From Calycina herbarum (taxonomy: Eukaryota > Ascomycota > Leotiomycetes > Helotiales > Pezizellaceae), in contig LLEY01000011.1 in NCBI GenBank assembly GCA_001414485.1, forward strand, positions 372,001 to 436,000: a DNA stretch of 64,000 bases, written 5' to 3'. The position numbers were made by a program, and so were the translations under genes. Under the pieces are notes generated by a model that searched no databases, was not told the DNA's origin, and was given only the letters and a program-made list of their open reading frames with translations. Shown here one piece after another: positions 24,381 through 35,209 of the stretch (position 1 is the stretch's first letter; each line of letters opens with the position of its first letter).

Positions 24381-26418
24381 TTTGGAAATGATTGGAAATG
24401 TAAATAGATTGGTTGCTGTTGGTGGGATTACAATCTGCCCAGGTGGTTGGGTTTACGAGGGGATGGGGTTGTGTGGGTTTAAGCGTAAAGCGTAACTTGG
24501 TGTTTATTTTGGTTGCCGCTTGGTACGGGATTTAGTTTCTTGGGTGGGTTGGGGGGATTTGCTTGGGTCTCTCTTTAAGCATGGGTTGGGTTGTTCTTTT
24601 GGATCTTTGGATTATGGATGGGATGGGATGGGGGCTGTGTTGGGACTTGGAGGGAGTTTATTTAGGGACCGGTGAACGATGGGGATGGGAAATAGGAAAT
24701 AAGGTTTCTGTGCGATGGGACGATGGATTGGGAGAGAGGCGGTTGGAGGGGAGTGTGTGATGATACTCTATCGTGAGAAGAGAATGGGGGAAATGGAAAG
24801 AGGGAATAAATCTCCGGATCCGGGTTTTTGAATCCGGGTTGGGAGAGTCCATAGGTAAGTAGCGAGTGCGATGTGTACCCTGTTCTGTGCTATGCCGAAT
24901 TCGAGGCTGGTCCAATTTTGATAGTCCTATTGAAGGCTTACTGATTTGGCATTTGGAAGTTACTCTAGTACCATGATTCTCTTGGAGTCTTTCCTTGGAT
25001 GGAAAGGGTGCATTGAGATGAAAGCTACTCTGATGTTACAGTGAAGAGTGGGAGAAGCTATTCCGGGTTTCGCAGTTCAAACTTGTCCGCATGGTCCTAC
25101 ATCTGGTTAGGGTTGCGAAGAGAAACTGGTAGGGGAGGGGGCTAGAGAAGAGGTTCTGGGATTTCCGGAGATAATTGCTGGCATTCTTCAGGTCCGTGGC
25201 AGCGGCAGCGTGGCGTCTGGTGAAGTGATTGCCTGTCGCTCGTAAACCCGCATTTTCGGCAGTGGATATTACTTGTACCATTCGAGACGATACCATTTTA
25301 CATGGTGACCTGGAATCTGCGGAGCTAAGGCCTTCGTGCTCCATATTTTCTTTATCCGTAAGATGCTCAAAGGAGCAGATGTCGAAAAGTCGGTAGGCCG
25401 GATGGCGAGAATGCTCCGGAGGTAGATTGACTGGGGGTGAGCTGGCTCGTGGTGCACAAGGGGAGAGGGTGCACAAGCACAAGGGGAGAGGGGAACCGTT
25501 ACACCGCTCGTACTCCAATGGAACCAGTCAGAGGGGGGAATTTCGCGCGACCGGTGACGGATTGGGAAATCTTCGCAGGTGCCGTCTAGTCTAATGGGGA
25601 AGATTTGGACGATGACGGGGGGTGCTTACTACAATTTACGTACTACTCGGTGAGAGATGTTCTGCGTTAATGGGGGAGGGATGCGCGACGAGCATTGGAT
25701 GGCAGGTACTGCAACGGTAAAACAGGTAGGTACTGGTCGGGGGATGGAGGGCAAGCCAAAGCAAGGGATGAATGAATGGACCTTCTGGAATGAAGCTTAA
25801 CGGAATTAAAGATTACACTCCTTGCGCCTTTACCGGGTTGCATGCTGCACCATGCGACATGAGGGCGCGAGTATTTGGGGGACAGGGGTGCTTTCTGAGA
25901 GCGCTACATTGCCTATTTGGGTACTTGACGAAAAATCGTGTACTGACGCTTCTAGAGGGCCGTCAAATGGTCACCTAATTTGCAGTGGGTTCCGTGGGTT
26001 TTAGGGCTGGATCCAGCTAGGTGGTAGGCGAGAGTGGGTACTTTAACGGGAGGATCGTGGTGCAAGTATTCCTGGCTAGGCTTAGATACTTGGGTGCTCT
26101 GCTGGGAAGCGGAAGGCTGAGCATGGCATTGGCATGAGATGGCCATTGAGATTGGGATCGCAGTTATTCTGGTCTCCTGAAACTTTTGCGTTGGTGCCTA
26201 GAGTGTGGCTAGAGATTGTTTACTTTCTATTTTGTGTTGCTCCTTTTGACATTCCAGGTTGTTTGGTATGTTGTTTATGTTTCCCACTGGGAAAGTCAAG
26301 TGATTCTGTTTTTCGCATTCGCTTACAAGTCGGTGCAGGTGAGGATGATTCTTTGTCAGGTGAGGATGATGGTATTTTGCAGTGGATGTTTGGGGTTCTA
26401 GTAGTACTACTCAAGTAT

Positions 26419-26500
26419 CCCCCCTTCTTAACTGTCTGTAGACGCACAGACATTTTCACGGCCAAATCACCCTTGCACATGACAGACAGTTAAGGGGGGC
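26419..26500. repeat. Near-perfect inverted repeat (hairpin)
   Basis: CCCCCCTTCTTAACTGTCTG at 26419-26439 is complementary to CAGACAGTTAAGGGGGG at 26483-26499, with a 3-nt bulge and about 43 nt between the arms. It could be a very small MITE, a cruciform, or an RNA hairpin. No gene overlaps it. Confidence 0.65.
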
Positions 26501-27294
26501 GATAGTATAGAATGTGTTCTTCTTCAGCTTGGGGTCCATTTCTTGAGGTCCAAGTCGATCGCTTGCATTTTACACGCCGCTTACCCCATCATTTTCGCGG
26601 CCAATTGAGCGGTGTGATTGGTGCGGTCGTATGTCTGATCTTTTTCATCTGACCGCACCGCATGGCAATCTGGTGTGGGGGCTAAACCGATCAGCGGTAT
26701 CAAGATTGGGACAGCCATGTCACATCAAGTCGGTGCTGGATTCATTCGAACCCCCCTCATCCCCTCTATTAAGATTTACTATACCTCAATTACGCCACAG
26801 CCTTGCACAATAATTGTCGTCTCATTCTAAGACACAGACGCTACAGCCTTGCCCGCTCGTAATCTTCGTCCAGCGGATCCCCATTCCGGTGGAGCCTACT
26901 CTCCTGCAAGCGCTTGTTCCCGGGTCCTCATTCGATTGCATTCCATCAGCCACTCTGATATGCCATTTATCCATCCTTGGAAGATGGGACCGTTAGCCTT
27001 CAACACCACAGCCAAGAGCGTCCAAAAGCACCCAATAAAGGAGATTTTCATAATTCTGGATTCAAGGCTTCTACCAAACGAACCCTACCCCAGTCCCTGC
27101 GCCGCACCCTGCGTCAGACATTTCTTCCTCTCCAGCAAGGTACAGGCCTACCTCGTGAAAAGAGATTTAGCGGTGCATCGCCAGGGCGGGGGAGTTGATT
27201 GCAGAGCTGTCTGTTGAAAGTATATTTGTATATCCTCGTCCCACTTCAAATTTGACTTTTCGTGTCACGCAAATCAAATCGCACTTTTGAGGTT

Positions 27295-29143
27295 ATGAGT
27301 CAATCATCCCAACCACCCACGAACCAGCTCACCAACATGACTGCTCCCCAAGCAAGAAGACGGAGACAGTGTGGTCCAAAGACCAGGACGGGTTGTCAAA
27401 CTTGCAAGTATGTCACGACGTTTCCTCCCCATTCTTCATCCCATTCTAATCCCCACTTTCCAGAATCCGGAGGATAAAATGTGACGAAGCAAAACCATCT
27501 TGCAAACGCTGTACATCAACCGGACGAACCTGTGACGGCTACCAGGGAATTCCCAACCCCAACTCCAAGCACAATCAAAACGCTCTCGCCCAACGAATAA
27601 ACAGTACCATCCCGGGAAGTACCCAAGAAAAACGAGGATTTTCATATTTCATCAACCAAACCTCACCAGAATTAAATGGCTTCTACGCGAATGGTTTTTG
27701 GGATGCTCTTTTGTTACAGGCCAGTCATGGCGAGCCTTCTTTAAGACATACTCTCATTGCTATTTCTACTTTACACGAGGAGTTTTCAAAGAAGAGTTTG
27801 GCCAAGGTTAGTGGGGCTGAGATTCAACCCGAGAGTTTAGCTTTTGCTTTGAATCAGTACACCAAAGCTTTGGGACATCTGAGGAGGAGTCTTGCTAGTG
27901 GAAAGCAAGCACCGTTGACGGCTTTGATGTCTTGTTTACTATTTGTGTGTTTCGATTCGCTGAGGGGTTTCTATCGGACTGCCATGGTATGTTTTATCCC
28001 CTCTCCGGAAGTTCTGGGATCCGACGATATTGAAATTCATTGGCTAATACATGGTCCAGGTACATTTACAAAGTGGGATGAAGATCCTCGCCGATTTACG
28101 GAAAAACAAAGTCGAAGATCCGATGATTGAAGAACTCATCGCACCCTTATTACTGAGATTAGGAGTCCAATCAATTCTCTACATCGATACCAGTTTACCC
28201 AGGGACCGAGTGGCATTCGCAAGAGAACTCACCAAGATCGTTCCCCCGAGGAAAACACTCCCGGCAGCATTCTCCACTTTGGAAGAGGCACGATGTAGTA
28301 TAAACGAATGCGCAGATGGATTATTCCGTATGTTTTACTTGTAAGTCTGATTTTCCTTCTCCTCCACTCTCCATATCTGAGAACACCACCAACAGACAAC
28401 CTAGATGTGACGGCGACCAACCAATGAGCTCCCAATCCGCCGAGGCTTTCGAACTCCACTCCACCTACTCCGTCAAACTCCTCGAATGGAATCTCGCCTT
28501 TGAGAAATTCATGAACCAAAAATCGCACTCCTTCACAAGCAAACAAGTCCGTGGCGCCGCCCTCCTGAAAATCCACCACACTGTCGTTCGAATAATGTCT
28601 GACATGACACCTTCAACGCGAGACGGTCGTCCCATTTCCGAAGCCTTGAACTGTTCCTTGAGTTTCGAACGCTTCACAGCCGATTTCCAAATCGTCGTCA
28701 ACCTCTGTCGCTCCCTCATCACAGCCGCTGAACAAGATGCCAAAAACGGAAAACCCACCCTCACATTCTCCACCGATCTCGGCGTCATAGGACCCCTCTA
28801 CTACGCAGCAGTAAAATGCACATCACAACGACTAAAGCGGGAAGCCATCGACCTACTAAAAAGATGTCCCCGAAGAGAGGGAATGTGGGACAGCGCCACA
28901 GCCGTGAACCTCGTCGAACAACTCTGGAGCATGCAAGAGAAACAACGAGCACTCCAAGGCATGCGAAGTCGCGAGGGGAGTCCCGAGATGACGATGCAGG
29001 GGGACAACGAGTGGGTTGATCTCATCTTCTACGAGGGCGGGGACTGGCAGTGGGTGTGGAAGGAGAGCGTTAGTCTGGGCCCGAGGATCCGGTTGAAGCG
29101 CAGTCCGACGCCGGTGAGGGTTCCGTGGGAAAGTGGTTGTTGA
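27295..29143 (+). CDS. Zn2Cys6 transcription factor, 554 aa
   Basis: Model join(27295..27407, 27464..27986, 28060..28340, 28396..29143); all three introns are 55-73 nt with GT..AG borders and keep the frame. Residues 34-61 carry the binuclear zinc cluster C-x2-C-x6-C-x6-C-x2-C-x6-C (Cys 34, 37, 44, 51, 54, 61), preceded by a basic run (RRRR). The first intron interrupts the cluster, common in fungi. The remainder resembles the fungal-specific regulatory region of C6 proteins (LRHTLIAISTLHEEF, ALGHLRRSLASGK, LMSCLLFVCFDSLRG). Such proteins bind DNA in the nucleus; the target genes cannot be told from the sequence. The in-frame GTG at 27262 is not used as a start. The nearest enzyme genes lie several kb away. 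Confidence 0.9.
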
Positions 29144-29209
29144 GTTTTAGGCCTGGGGCTTTGCGGTCCTGGGCATGAGATTGATGGCTGTTTGTTGCCA
29201 GCTGTGAAG

Positions 29210-29485
29210 ATGGAATTGAACGATGGGGATGAGGTTCTTTGGACTGCATCTGGGGATGTGGGATGGTGGGGCGGGAGTGAGTCGTCTGAGGGTTTGAGTT
29301 GGCGGGATGGGAGTGAGCCGTCTGTTGATATGTCGTGGCGGGATGGTAGTGAGCCATCCGTGGGTATTGGATGGCGGGATGGGAGTGAGCCATCATCGGT
29401 GGATATGGGATGGCAGGGTGGAGATGATCCTCTTTGGCCATCGGTAAAGATGGAATGGGAAGAGGAAGATGATTGGATCATCTGA
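29210..29485 (+). CDS. Possible small Trp/Gly/Asp tandem-repeat protein, 91 aa
   Basis: From the ATG at 29210 to TGA at 29483-29485 one frame encodes about five units of 12-15 residues built on W-R-D-G-S-E-P-S (SWRDGSEPSVDM, SWRDGSEPSVGI, GWRDGSEPSSVDM), ending EWEEEDDWII. The DNA repeat period is about 39-45 bp, always a multiple of three, so the frame is preserved through the array. It lies 66 bp after the stop of the Zn2Cys6 gene on the same strand and could be in its 3' untranslated region. The reverse strand is also open in places, and there is no evidence of expression. Confidence 0.35.
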   Translation: MELNDGDEVLWTASGDVGWWGGSESSEGLSWRDGSEPSVDMSWRDGSEPSVGIGWRDGSEPSSVDMGWQGGDDPLWPSVKMEWEEEDDWII

Positions 29486-30126
29486 AGTAATTGTCAGGTG
29501 GGAAAAAAGAGAAACGTCTGCAAAGGAGAGAAATGGGAGAGAGTACATAACCTCGGGTCGCTTTCGATGATACTTATGGGTTTTTTGGTTTTTTGGAAAT
29601 GGGGTTGGCTGGCTGGCAGGGCATTTGCAACGGAGTTGGGTTGGGTTGGGTCGTCGCATATCTTGTTTTTTTAATTTTTTTTTTTGTTTCTTGGTTTTTC
29701 GGGCGCGATAGAGATACCATATACAAGTGCCGAGTGCTGAGTGCTGAATTGAATATATAATAGTTCATAATAGTTTACTCTTTCTATTTCCTGTTTATTT
29801 GATTTATATCTGGTATGCTTTATTCACCAATTATGGAATTCAAAATTTTTGTTACTTATGAGACTATCAAGTAGTAAGTCTAGTAATTCAGACTATTCTA
29901 TTATATTATATTATTCAAACAGGTTTAGGTTAAGCAAGTTAATTAAATAAGCTTCTAAGATTTCTAAAAGCAGAGAGGGAGAGAATCAAGTACTTATCCA
30001 AGTAACATTTACTTGATATAAATATCCAAGAATAGTTAGGAATAAATAATCATGTTATTCGAAGAAAATTTCGAGAACAAGTATGTTTTATAGCTATTGT
30101 AGTATATGTCGAGATAATATTAGAGC
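29486..30126. other. Intergenic, AT-rich, with homopolymer tracts
   Basis: Contains T-rich tracts (29667-29700). From 29812 it enters a truncated MITE copy, listed separately. No gene supported. Confidence 0.5.
29812..30045. mobile_element. MITE family A, truncated copy
   Basis: Begins GGTATGCTTTATTCACCAAT, the same terminal motif as the elements at 35784, 38434 and 48321, and shares interior wording (TAAGTCTAGTAATTC, AAGTTAATTAAATAA, AAGTACTTATCCAAG). The opposite inverted end is missing, so the right border is a guess. Confidence 0.55.
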
Positions 30127-30436
30127 CTGTTTAGCTCGTATATTTTGTTAAATATTTAGAATATATACTACTAAAAAAAAGTTAAAATAATCTTAGATAA
30201 GTTAATATATTTAACACTTTTAGATATACTAAATCGTTTAGCCCGTATATCTCAAAGTGTTGAATATCTCAAGATATATTCGAATATAATTTCAAAAGAT
30301 ATACACTACTAAAAAAACAAGCAATCATCTGATTATCGTAAAAAAACACGATAATTTAATACTTTCTTTGAATATCTACCACCACTACTACTATTAAGCA
30401 AACTATATACCGATATATGCTAAACGAGCTAAACAG
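30127..30436. mobile_element. 310-bp MITE-like element with 12-bp inverted ends
   Basis: CTGTTTAGCTCG at 30127-30138 is perfectly complementary to CGAGCTAAACAG at 30425-30436. An internal copy of the end motif (GTTTAGCCCGTATATC, about 30236) lies in direct orientation. The interior is AT-rich and non-coding and includes a duplicated ATATACTACTAAAAAAA-type segment (30163 and 30301). No clear target duplication. Confidence 0.6.
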
Positions 30437-30660
30437 TTATAGAATATGTTATTCGGAAAATTAGATAATAAATCAAAAGATACGGCGCCTCTCAAAACCA
30501 CCCCTCGCATATTTAATGGAATATTTATAGTTATCTCATGGTGAGCCACACAGGCCCTTAGCTCTACGAGGACTGGAAAAAAAGACGTCGGAATTTCCTC
30601 CTTCCTAGGACTCAACCGTTATCACAAAATATATCTAAAGGACCTTAAACAATACTAATT

Positions 30661-30739
30661 GTCGGTATGCACAAGTGGTTAGCACTTCCACGTGCCCTTC
30701 TCGCTTAACGTCGAGGGCAGGTATTTAAGTAGAACCGAG
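30661..30739 (+). other. tRNA-like sequence, probable tRNA pseudogene or SINE head
   Basis: GTCGGTATGCACAAGTGG followed by TTAGCAC looks like a tRNA 5' half with an A box (AAGTGGTTAG). TCGGT near the start can pair with ACCGA at 30733-30737 as an acceptor stem. A good B box (GGTTCGAATCC) is absent, and a clean anticodon arm could not be drawn. Just downstream is a perfect 7-bp hairpin (GAGTACAGCTTGTACTC). Not scored as a functional tRNA. Confidence 0.3.
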
Positions 30740-32453
30740 TACAGCTTGTACTCGGTATGCATCAACGATAGTTACAACGATAATATACTCTTTTTGCATC
30801 AAGCTATTGACCACCAAGTCAAACCAACACTAATAAAAAGAATTTATGGAATAAATCTACAATAGTTCTTTAATCTTTAATAGGAGGTGTAAAGTTGTAG
30901 TTTTCTTTTTCTTCTTTCTTTTCCAAACGGTCGTGTTCTGATTTGTTTCTAAAGTAAAGACTATTTTTCAAGAGGACGAAATCCGTCATTTTTTGGGCAA
31001 TTCCATGATTGGATGGGCTACGCAGCAAAGCTATAATACTATAAGGAGAGATGACGATGCGAAATGGTGTGAGAATTTTTGAAACGCTCTCTGGGGGGTA
31101 TCCAATATTTTTTGGATATTCCGGAGAAGTTGTGGTTCTCTGGTTCTTTGAGAAAGAAAAGAACTTGCCGCTGTTTTAGCTAGGGTGATTCTTGGCAGGG
31201 CCTTCGTTGACGCAAAGAAAAGGATTCGGACCAAAGTTGAGAGGCCCGGATTTAGCTGAATCGAATGAATGTGAAACGTGTAATCTTATGGCGTTGAGGC
31301 TGAGGGTCTAAGAGCGATAGAGAGTATGAAGAAGTATGTTTCTACGACCCCTGCGATGTGTTGAGGTTGACCATCCTGCGATCACCAAAAATCAACCCGA
31401 CAACCATCTCAAGCCTTGTGCGCTGCGAACAACCTCACATTTTATGAATATATTCTCCATACTCCTCCTCTATATCGCATCCATTCCATTGATGCAGCAG
31501 CAAAGAACCTTACACGACTAGTAAGTAAACCCCTCACATTTTCCCGTCGTCACTTGGTACTTTCTCGATCCTTTTTTGTCACGATCATGAACCTTGACTC
31601 TCTCATCTCGCCAAGTCGAGCTTGGGGGTCGATGGGAGCTGGAGGTCGTGCCGAGGGTCGCAAGACTCATTCCTGCTCCAGTGCTGGTAGCATGTCGTTC
31701 CTTGCCCCGAGATCCAAAGGGAGAGCGCTCCTTCCTCGACCTCGCATCTTAAGAAGAGTGAAGGGGCCTCCCGATGGACAGAAAAAGTAGCAGTAAATAG
31801 CAACCCCACGAAAGCCTACAGCCTTGAATAACTCTGGGCAGAAAAGTCGTAAAAACAAAAGAAAAATATCAGCAGAGGCAGAGGGTACTAACTAACTACT
31901 ATATCGGCCGTAGAGAGTTTTTAACTAGCTCGCGTTGAGTTGTAGATGTTGCGGGCTTTCTTGGGAAGGCTTATTTACTGCCCCTCTGTTGTCCACCGGG
32001 AGGGGGTAGGGCACAACGTGTCCATGTCAGAATATCCCTCGTTCCGCCGGATTCCCCTGCATGCACATGTTCTTGTTGAAAGCGCATCGCGGGGGGGGGG
32101 TTGGGGCGTGGTTTTAAAACTTTTGGATTTTTCCTTATATCATTGCCTTGTAATACATCTTGAACATTTGATTGCGAAATCGAATGGTTCTTTCTCTCGT
32201 TCAAGTCTTGATTTTTGAAATTATTTTGGATCAACGCGTGCCAATAAGATGAGATGGTCTCTCGTTAACACCTCAAAATGCGTGCCCACTTGGCTTCTTA
32301 GTTGTATTCACGGAATTCTGCTCTTGGGTTTCCGTAGCTTTTGAGTATGGAAGTGTTTTGCAACTCTTTGGAAGGTGCGGAAGGTGGAAGAATGATCCAA
32401 TTCACTCTCATGAGTTCGATTTATACTAAAGGCGGGGTACACGACGCGCTGGC
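30740..32453. other. Intergenic, no supported gene
   Basis: Several short ORFs (31031-31234 minus, 31416-31790 plus, 31946-32234 both strands) lack recognisable domains. The 31416 frame runs into a GTAAGT just after TTACACGACTA (31520), which could be a real exon edge, but no continuation was found. A G10-type tract occurs near 32090. Confidence 0.45.
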
Positions 32454-32455
32454 AA

Positions 32456-32464
32456 TATATAAAA
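32456..32464 (+). promoter_or_regulatory. TATA box of the cysteine-rich gene
   Basis: TATATAAAA lies 66-74 bp before the ATG at 32530, a normal spacing for a fungal core promoter. It supports 32530 as the intended start rather than the upstream in-frame codon at 32341. Confidence 0.5.
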
Positions 32465-32529
32465 ACAGCACAGACAGCTGTTCGTGTAGTTCCCCAGCCT
32501 CCCTCAACACGAACTTCCAAAACTTCAGC

Positions 32530-33609
32530 ATGGCAGATCCATTCAAGCTCAAGGACGCACCCATTCCTGAGCTGCAAGCCGCAGTTCGAGCAATCGTTGG
32601 CATCGATAATGGTCATACCATCGAACGAGTATTATGGGCATTCGGCAGACTAAGCGAACCGTCCCGACAAAGCAGACAACACCTCCGGCGTCTACTCCAC
32701 ACACTAGCTCGCGACAATGACCAGGCGAAAGAAGGTCTCGAACGACTTAGTTTGATGCCGAAGGACCCGAATCGAGTGGTATGGAAGATGGAGGAAGCGT
32801 TGAAAGTCCAAGAACAGCGCGAGGCGGAGAAGAGAAAGAGAGATGTGGAGAAGTAAAAGAATGCCGCAGCCGAAAGACACCGAGTTTACAAGGAATTAAT
32901 AAGCGCGAAAATGGCGGAGATGACAGAAAGTGCGGAGATGGTAGCCAGCAATATTCCCCAACAGAGGTGTCCACAAGAGGATTTACGCATCGAAAAGTAC
33001 CGACAAAATATGCAGCGTCGAGTATACGAGGATAATGAAGAGGACCCGCGTTACTTGAATGAAGAATGCTGCGTCTGCTATGAAGAATACACCCCCGAGG
33101 AAGTTATCCACATCAAAGATCCTATAAACGGTGAAACGCGGGTAGTCTGTTTGTCCTGCCATAAAACTCCTCGCCAATGCGGAGAATGCATTCGGAAGAT
33201 TGAACTATCCTGGTACGAAAGAACATCACTGCCCATGGATCGTTGCAAGAATCACCAAAAGATCTTTTGCGAAGCATGCCAGGATTACTTTACACCTAAC
33301 AGTGCGGGGGGCTCATATGTTGACTAGATGTTTGATGATGACACTAGTAAGGTCCGGGTCATCTGTGAACCTTACCAGAAGGAGCAAAGTAATCACCGTT
33401 GTGACTATCTGGCTTTCCAACACTATTTCAAGGGACGGGTACGCTGGGATGATGATGGTGAGGTAGTTCGTCGCTGCGGTCGCCACCAGGAGATGCCTCA
33501 ATGTAAGTTTTGTGGTGAAAAAGGTCCGTTTGTGGCCGACTTTTGGGGTAATGGGGAATTGCGTTGTCACGGATGTGTTTCGGTTACCAGACCGGCCAGA
33601 AAGGGCTAA
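32530..33609 (+). pseudogene. Cysteine-rich zinc-binding-like protein, one frame broken by two stops
   Basis: The frame from ATG 32530 to TAA 33607-33609 (360 codons) is open apart from TAA at 32854-32856 and TAG at 33325-33327. Part 1 (residues 1-108) is helical and charged. Part 2 contains paired cysteines (CCVCYEEY, CLSCHKTPRQCGEC, CKNHQKIFCEAC). Part 3 adds CDY, RRCGRHQ, CKFCGEKGPF and RCHGC. This suggests several zinc-binding knuckles, like RING or zinc-ribbon proteins, but I cannot name the family. Composition and reading sense continue unchanged across both stops, so this was one gene. Either stop can arise from CAA or CAG by one C-to-T change. No intron fits around them. Two sequencing errors remain possible. 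Confidence 0.65.
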
Positions 33610-34153
33610 TACTAGGGCATGTAGAAAAAAGGGAAAGAATAGGCGGTGAGAGAGGAGATGATTATGTAGATGAGCTGATGAGACAAGCTAATTAGCATGA
33701 ATACGAGTGTCATTCTCGAATTTTCCATCACAAGAATGAGAGACAATTAAACGGAAGTTTTTTTATATTCTTTATCTACAGAATTCTTTTCTCAAACAAG
33801 TTTCGAGGAACCAATTGGTAGCTAGTACTAATAGTGATGGGACTTGAGAGTGAAATTTCCCTCCACTTCACGTCGTCATCATTCAAAGCTATACGTAGAG
33901 GGGAGGCATCCTTGGTTTTATTTAGAATCCCACCCCATGTACCTATTCCCCATTTGACAAACTGGCACTTCTACAAGACTATCATATGAAGGTGCTTCGG
34001 ATCCCTGAAATCTTCAAGCTCTCACAAAAACTTCTTCTTGATCAGTCGCTCGAGTCCAATTCTCAGACAACCCAAACAAGACCGTCGCATCCTCCATCTT
34101 CATCCCGAACCTCCACCTCCCAATCCCCGGCCACCAATTCTCATATCCCGTGC
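33610..34153. other. Intergenic spacer between convergent genes
   Basis: No frame with support. Both neighbours end toward this spacer, so it should hold their 3' ends. Confidence 0.5.
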
Positions 34154-35013
34154 TCACCATGTCATTCCCCTCCTTCTCTCCAGTAGAGAATCAGATTCCG
34201 TAGCTTCACCACTTTTTAAATCCCACCATCCTAAAGACGTCTTTGAAGATTTTATCACCGGAAGTCTTTTAGCCCATTCATCAGTTCCAGCAAGTTCATT
34301 CAATGTCCCTTTCCCTTCTGGAAGAGGGGCTGTACTAGGCTGAGATCGAGACCTAGATACTTGAAAGCCCCCGTGGAAGCTGGGAAACTTGGGGTGTAGG
34401 AGAGGGGTTTGTAGGTTGCTGAGAAGAAGGGGGTTTCGGTTATTTTGGATTCTACTCCGGTATTGTCTGTTTCCATGGGGTAGACTGAGATTCTTGTGGC
34501 TCCGTTGGGGAAATCTTGGAACGTGAAGCGGGCTAGATGTTTGGGTATGTTCCAATCTGTGTTCCATCGGTATTTTATCAGTCCTTCATATCTGCCTTGA
34601 TCAAACAAAATATGAAGAGATAACTCACTCTTCCTCCCATTCCAACAAGTCTTTTCTTGACTAACATAAATCCTCGTAAGTTTCAAATTTCTCCTACTCT
34701 CTGTATCCTCCCACCCCCCATATTTCGATGGGACATTAAAAGGATACTCAAATTTCCCCGGTACGATGAGAAGTTCATCATAAGGACCAACAGGTGATTC
34801 GGAATATCGCAGAACCTGTACAGTTGCCAATCCACCAACAAACTTATCATCCGAGAAGCTGGAATTTGCTTCGAGGGGGGCGTAGAGAAACGATTTGTTC
34901 TCGGACAGTTTCCTGGCTTCACTTGAGGTTATGTAGAGAAGGAAGGAATAGACTGTTGCTTTTAGAGTCCATGGTGCGGGAGCGGGCTCGATGGATGGGG
35001 GTGTTGAGGTCAT
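34154..35013 (-). pseudogene. Acetoacetate-decarboxylase-like protein with a -1 frameshift near the C-terminus
   Basis: ATG at 35013 (MTSTPPSIEPAPAPW). A 72-nt intron at 34628-34557 joins NGRK to NWNIPKHLARF, the wording expected in fungal acetoacetate-decarboxylase-superfamily proteins. PVGPYDELLIVPGKF and the YVSQEKTCWNGR-NWNIPKHLARF block are the family hallmarks. In the starting frame translation ends at 34300 after LVQPLFQKGKGH, 213 aa. The sensible C-terminus (LPEGKGTLNELAGTDEW...GWWDLKSGE) lies in the next frame and runs to a stop at 34154-34156. A missing C in the short C run at 34326-34329 explains the switch. The product would normally be a small-molecule decarboxylase-like or lyase-like enzyme. 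Divergent from the 144-aa gene at 35210 across 196 bp. Confidence 0.7.
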
Positions 35014-35209
35014 TTTTGCGGTGATCGTGAGGGGTATGAGATGAGCTGAAGTTTTGAGGTTACATGAATTTCAGCCACCAAACAGGGGCTGGGAACTCGG
35101 GAAGGGAGGTGGTTACACAGTATCGCCCCGCTTTGAACTTGAACTTGAGGTTTGTTTGCTTGCTTCATCATATAGAATCGATAGATACCCACGAGACGAA
35201 GCGTACAAA

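Larger units (their letters stand above)
24028..27294. other. Gene-poor region right of the transposon island
   Basis: Normal base composition, G-rich from 24030 to 25100. Overlapping ORFs on both strands (for example 24563-24760, 25036-25518, 26134-26493 and 26849-27217) lack domains, ATG context and splice support, so I call no gene. It holds degenerate tandem repeats (24136-24380) and a strong inverted repeat (26419-26500). The last ~450 bases are CT-rich and probably serve as promoter and leader of the Zn2Cys6 gene. Confidence 0.5.

Noticed and set aside
25036..25518. 160-aa minus-strand ORF
   Set aside because: No domain, overlapped by other ORFs of both strands, no intron or promoter context.
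27262..27294. GTG-initiated extension of the Zn2Cys6 protein
   Set aside because: Nuclear fungal genes start at ATG; the ATG at 27295 leaves a complete zinc cluster.
29113..29201. Intron joining the Zn2Cys6 gene to the downstream tandem-repeat frame
   Set aside because: The GTGAGG donor and CCAG acceptor exist, but splicing them gives an immediate stop, so the two frames cannot be fused this way.
31416..31790. 124-aa plus-strand ORF with a GTAAGT inside
   Set aside because: No credible partner exon and the sequence after the donor looks non-coding; kept only as a note in the intergenic entry.
32530..33609. Stop-codon recoding as the explanation for the two in-frame stops
   Set aside because: No other intact gene in the window uses TAA or TAG as sense, and several neighbours show clear pseudogene decay.
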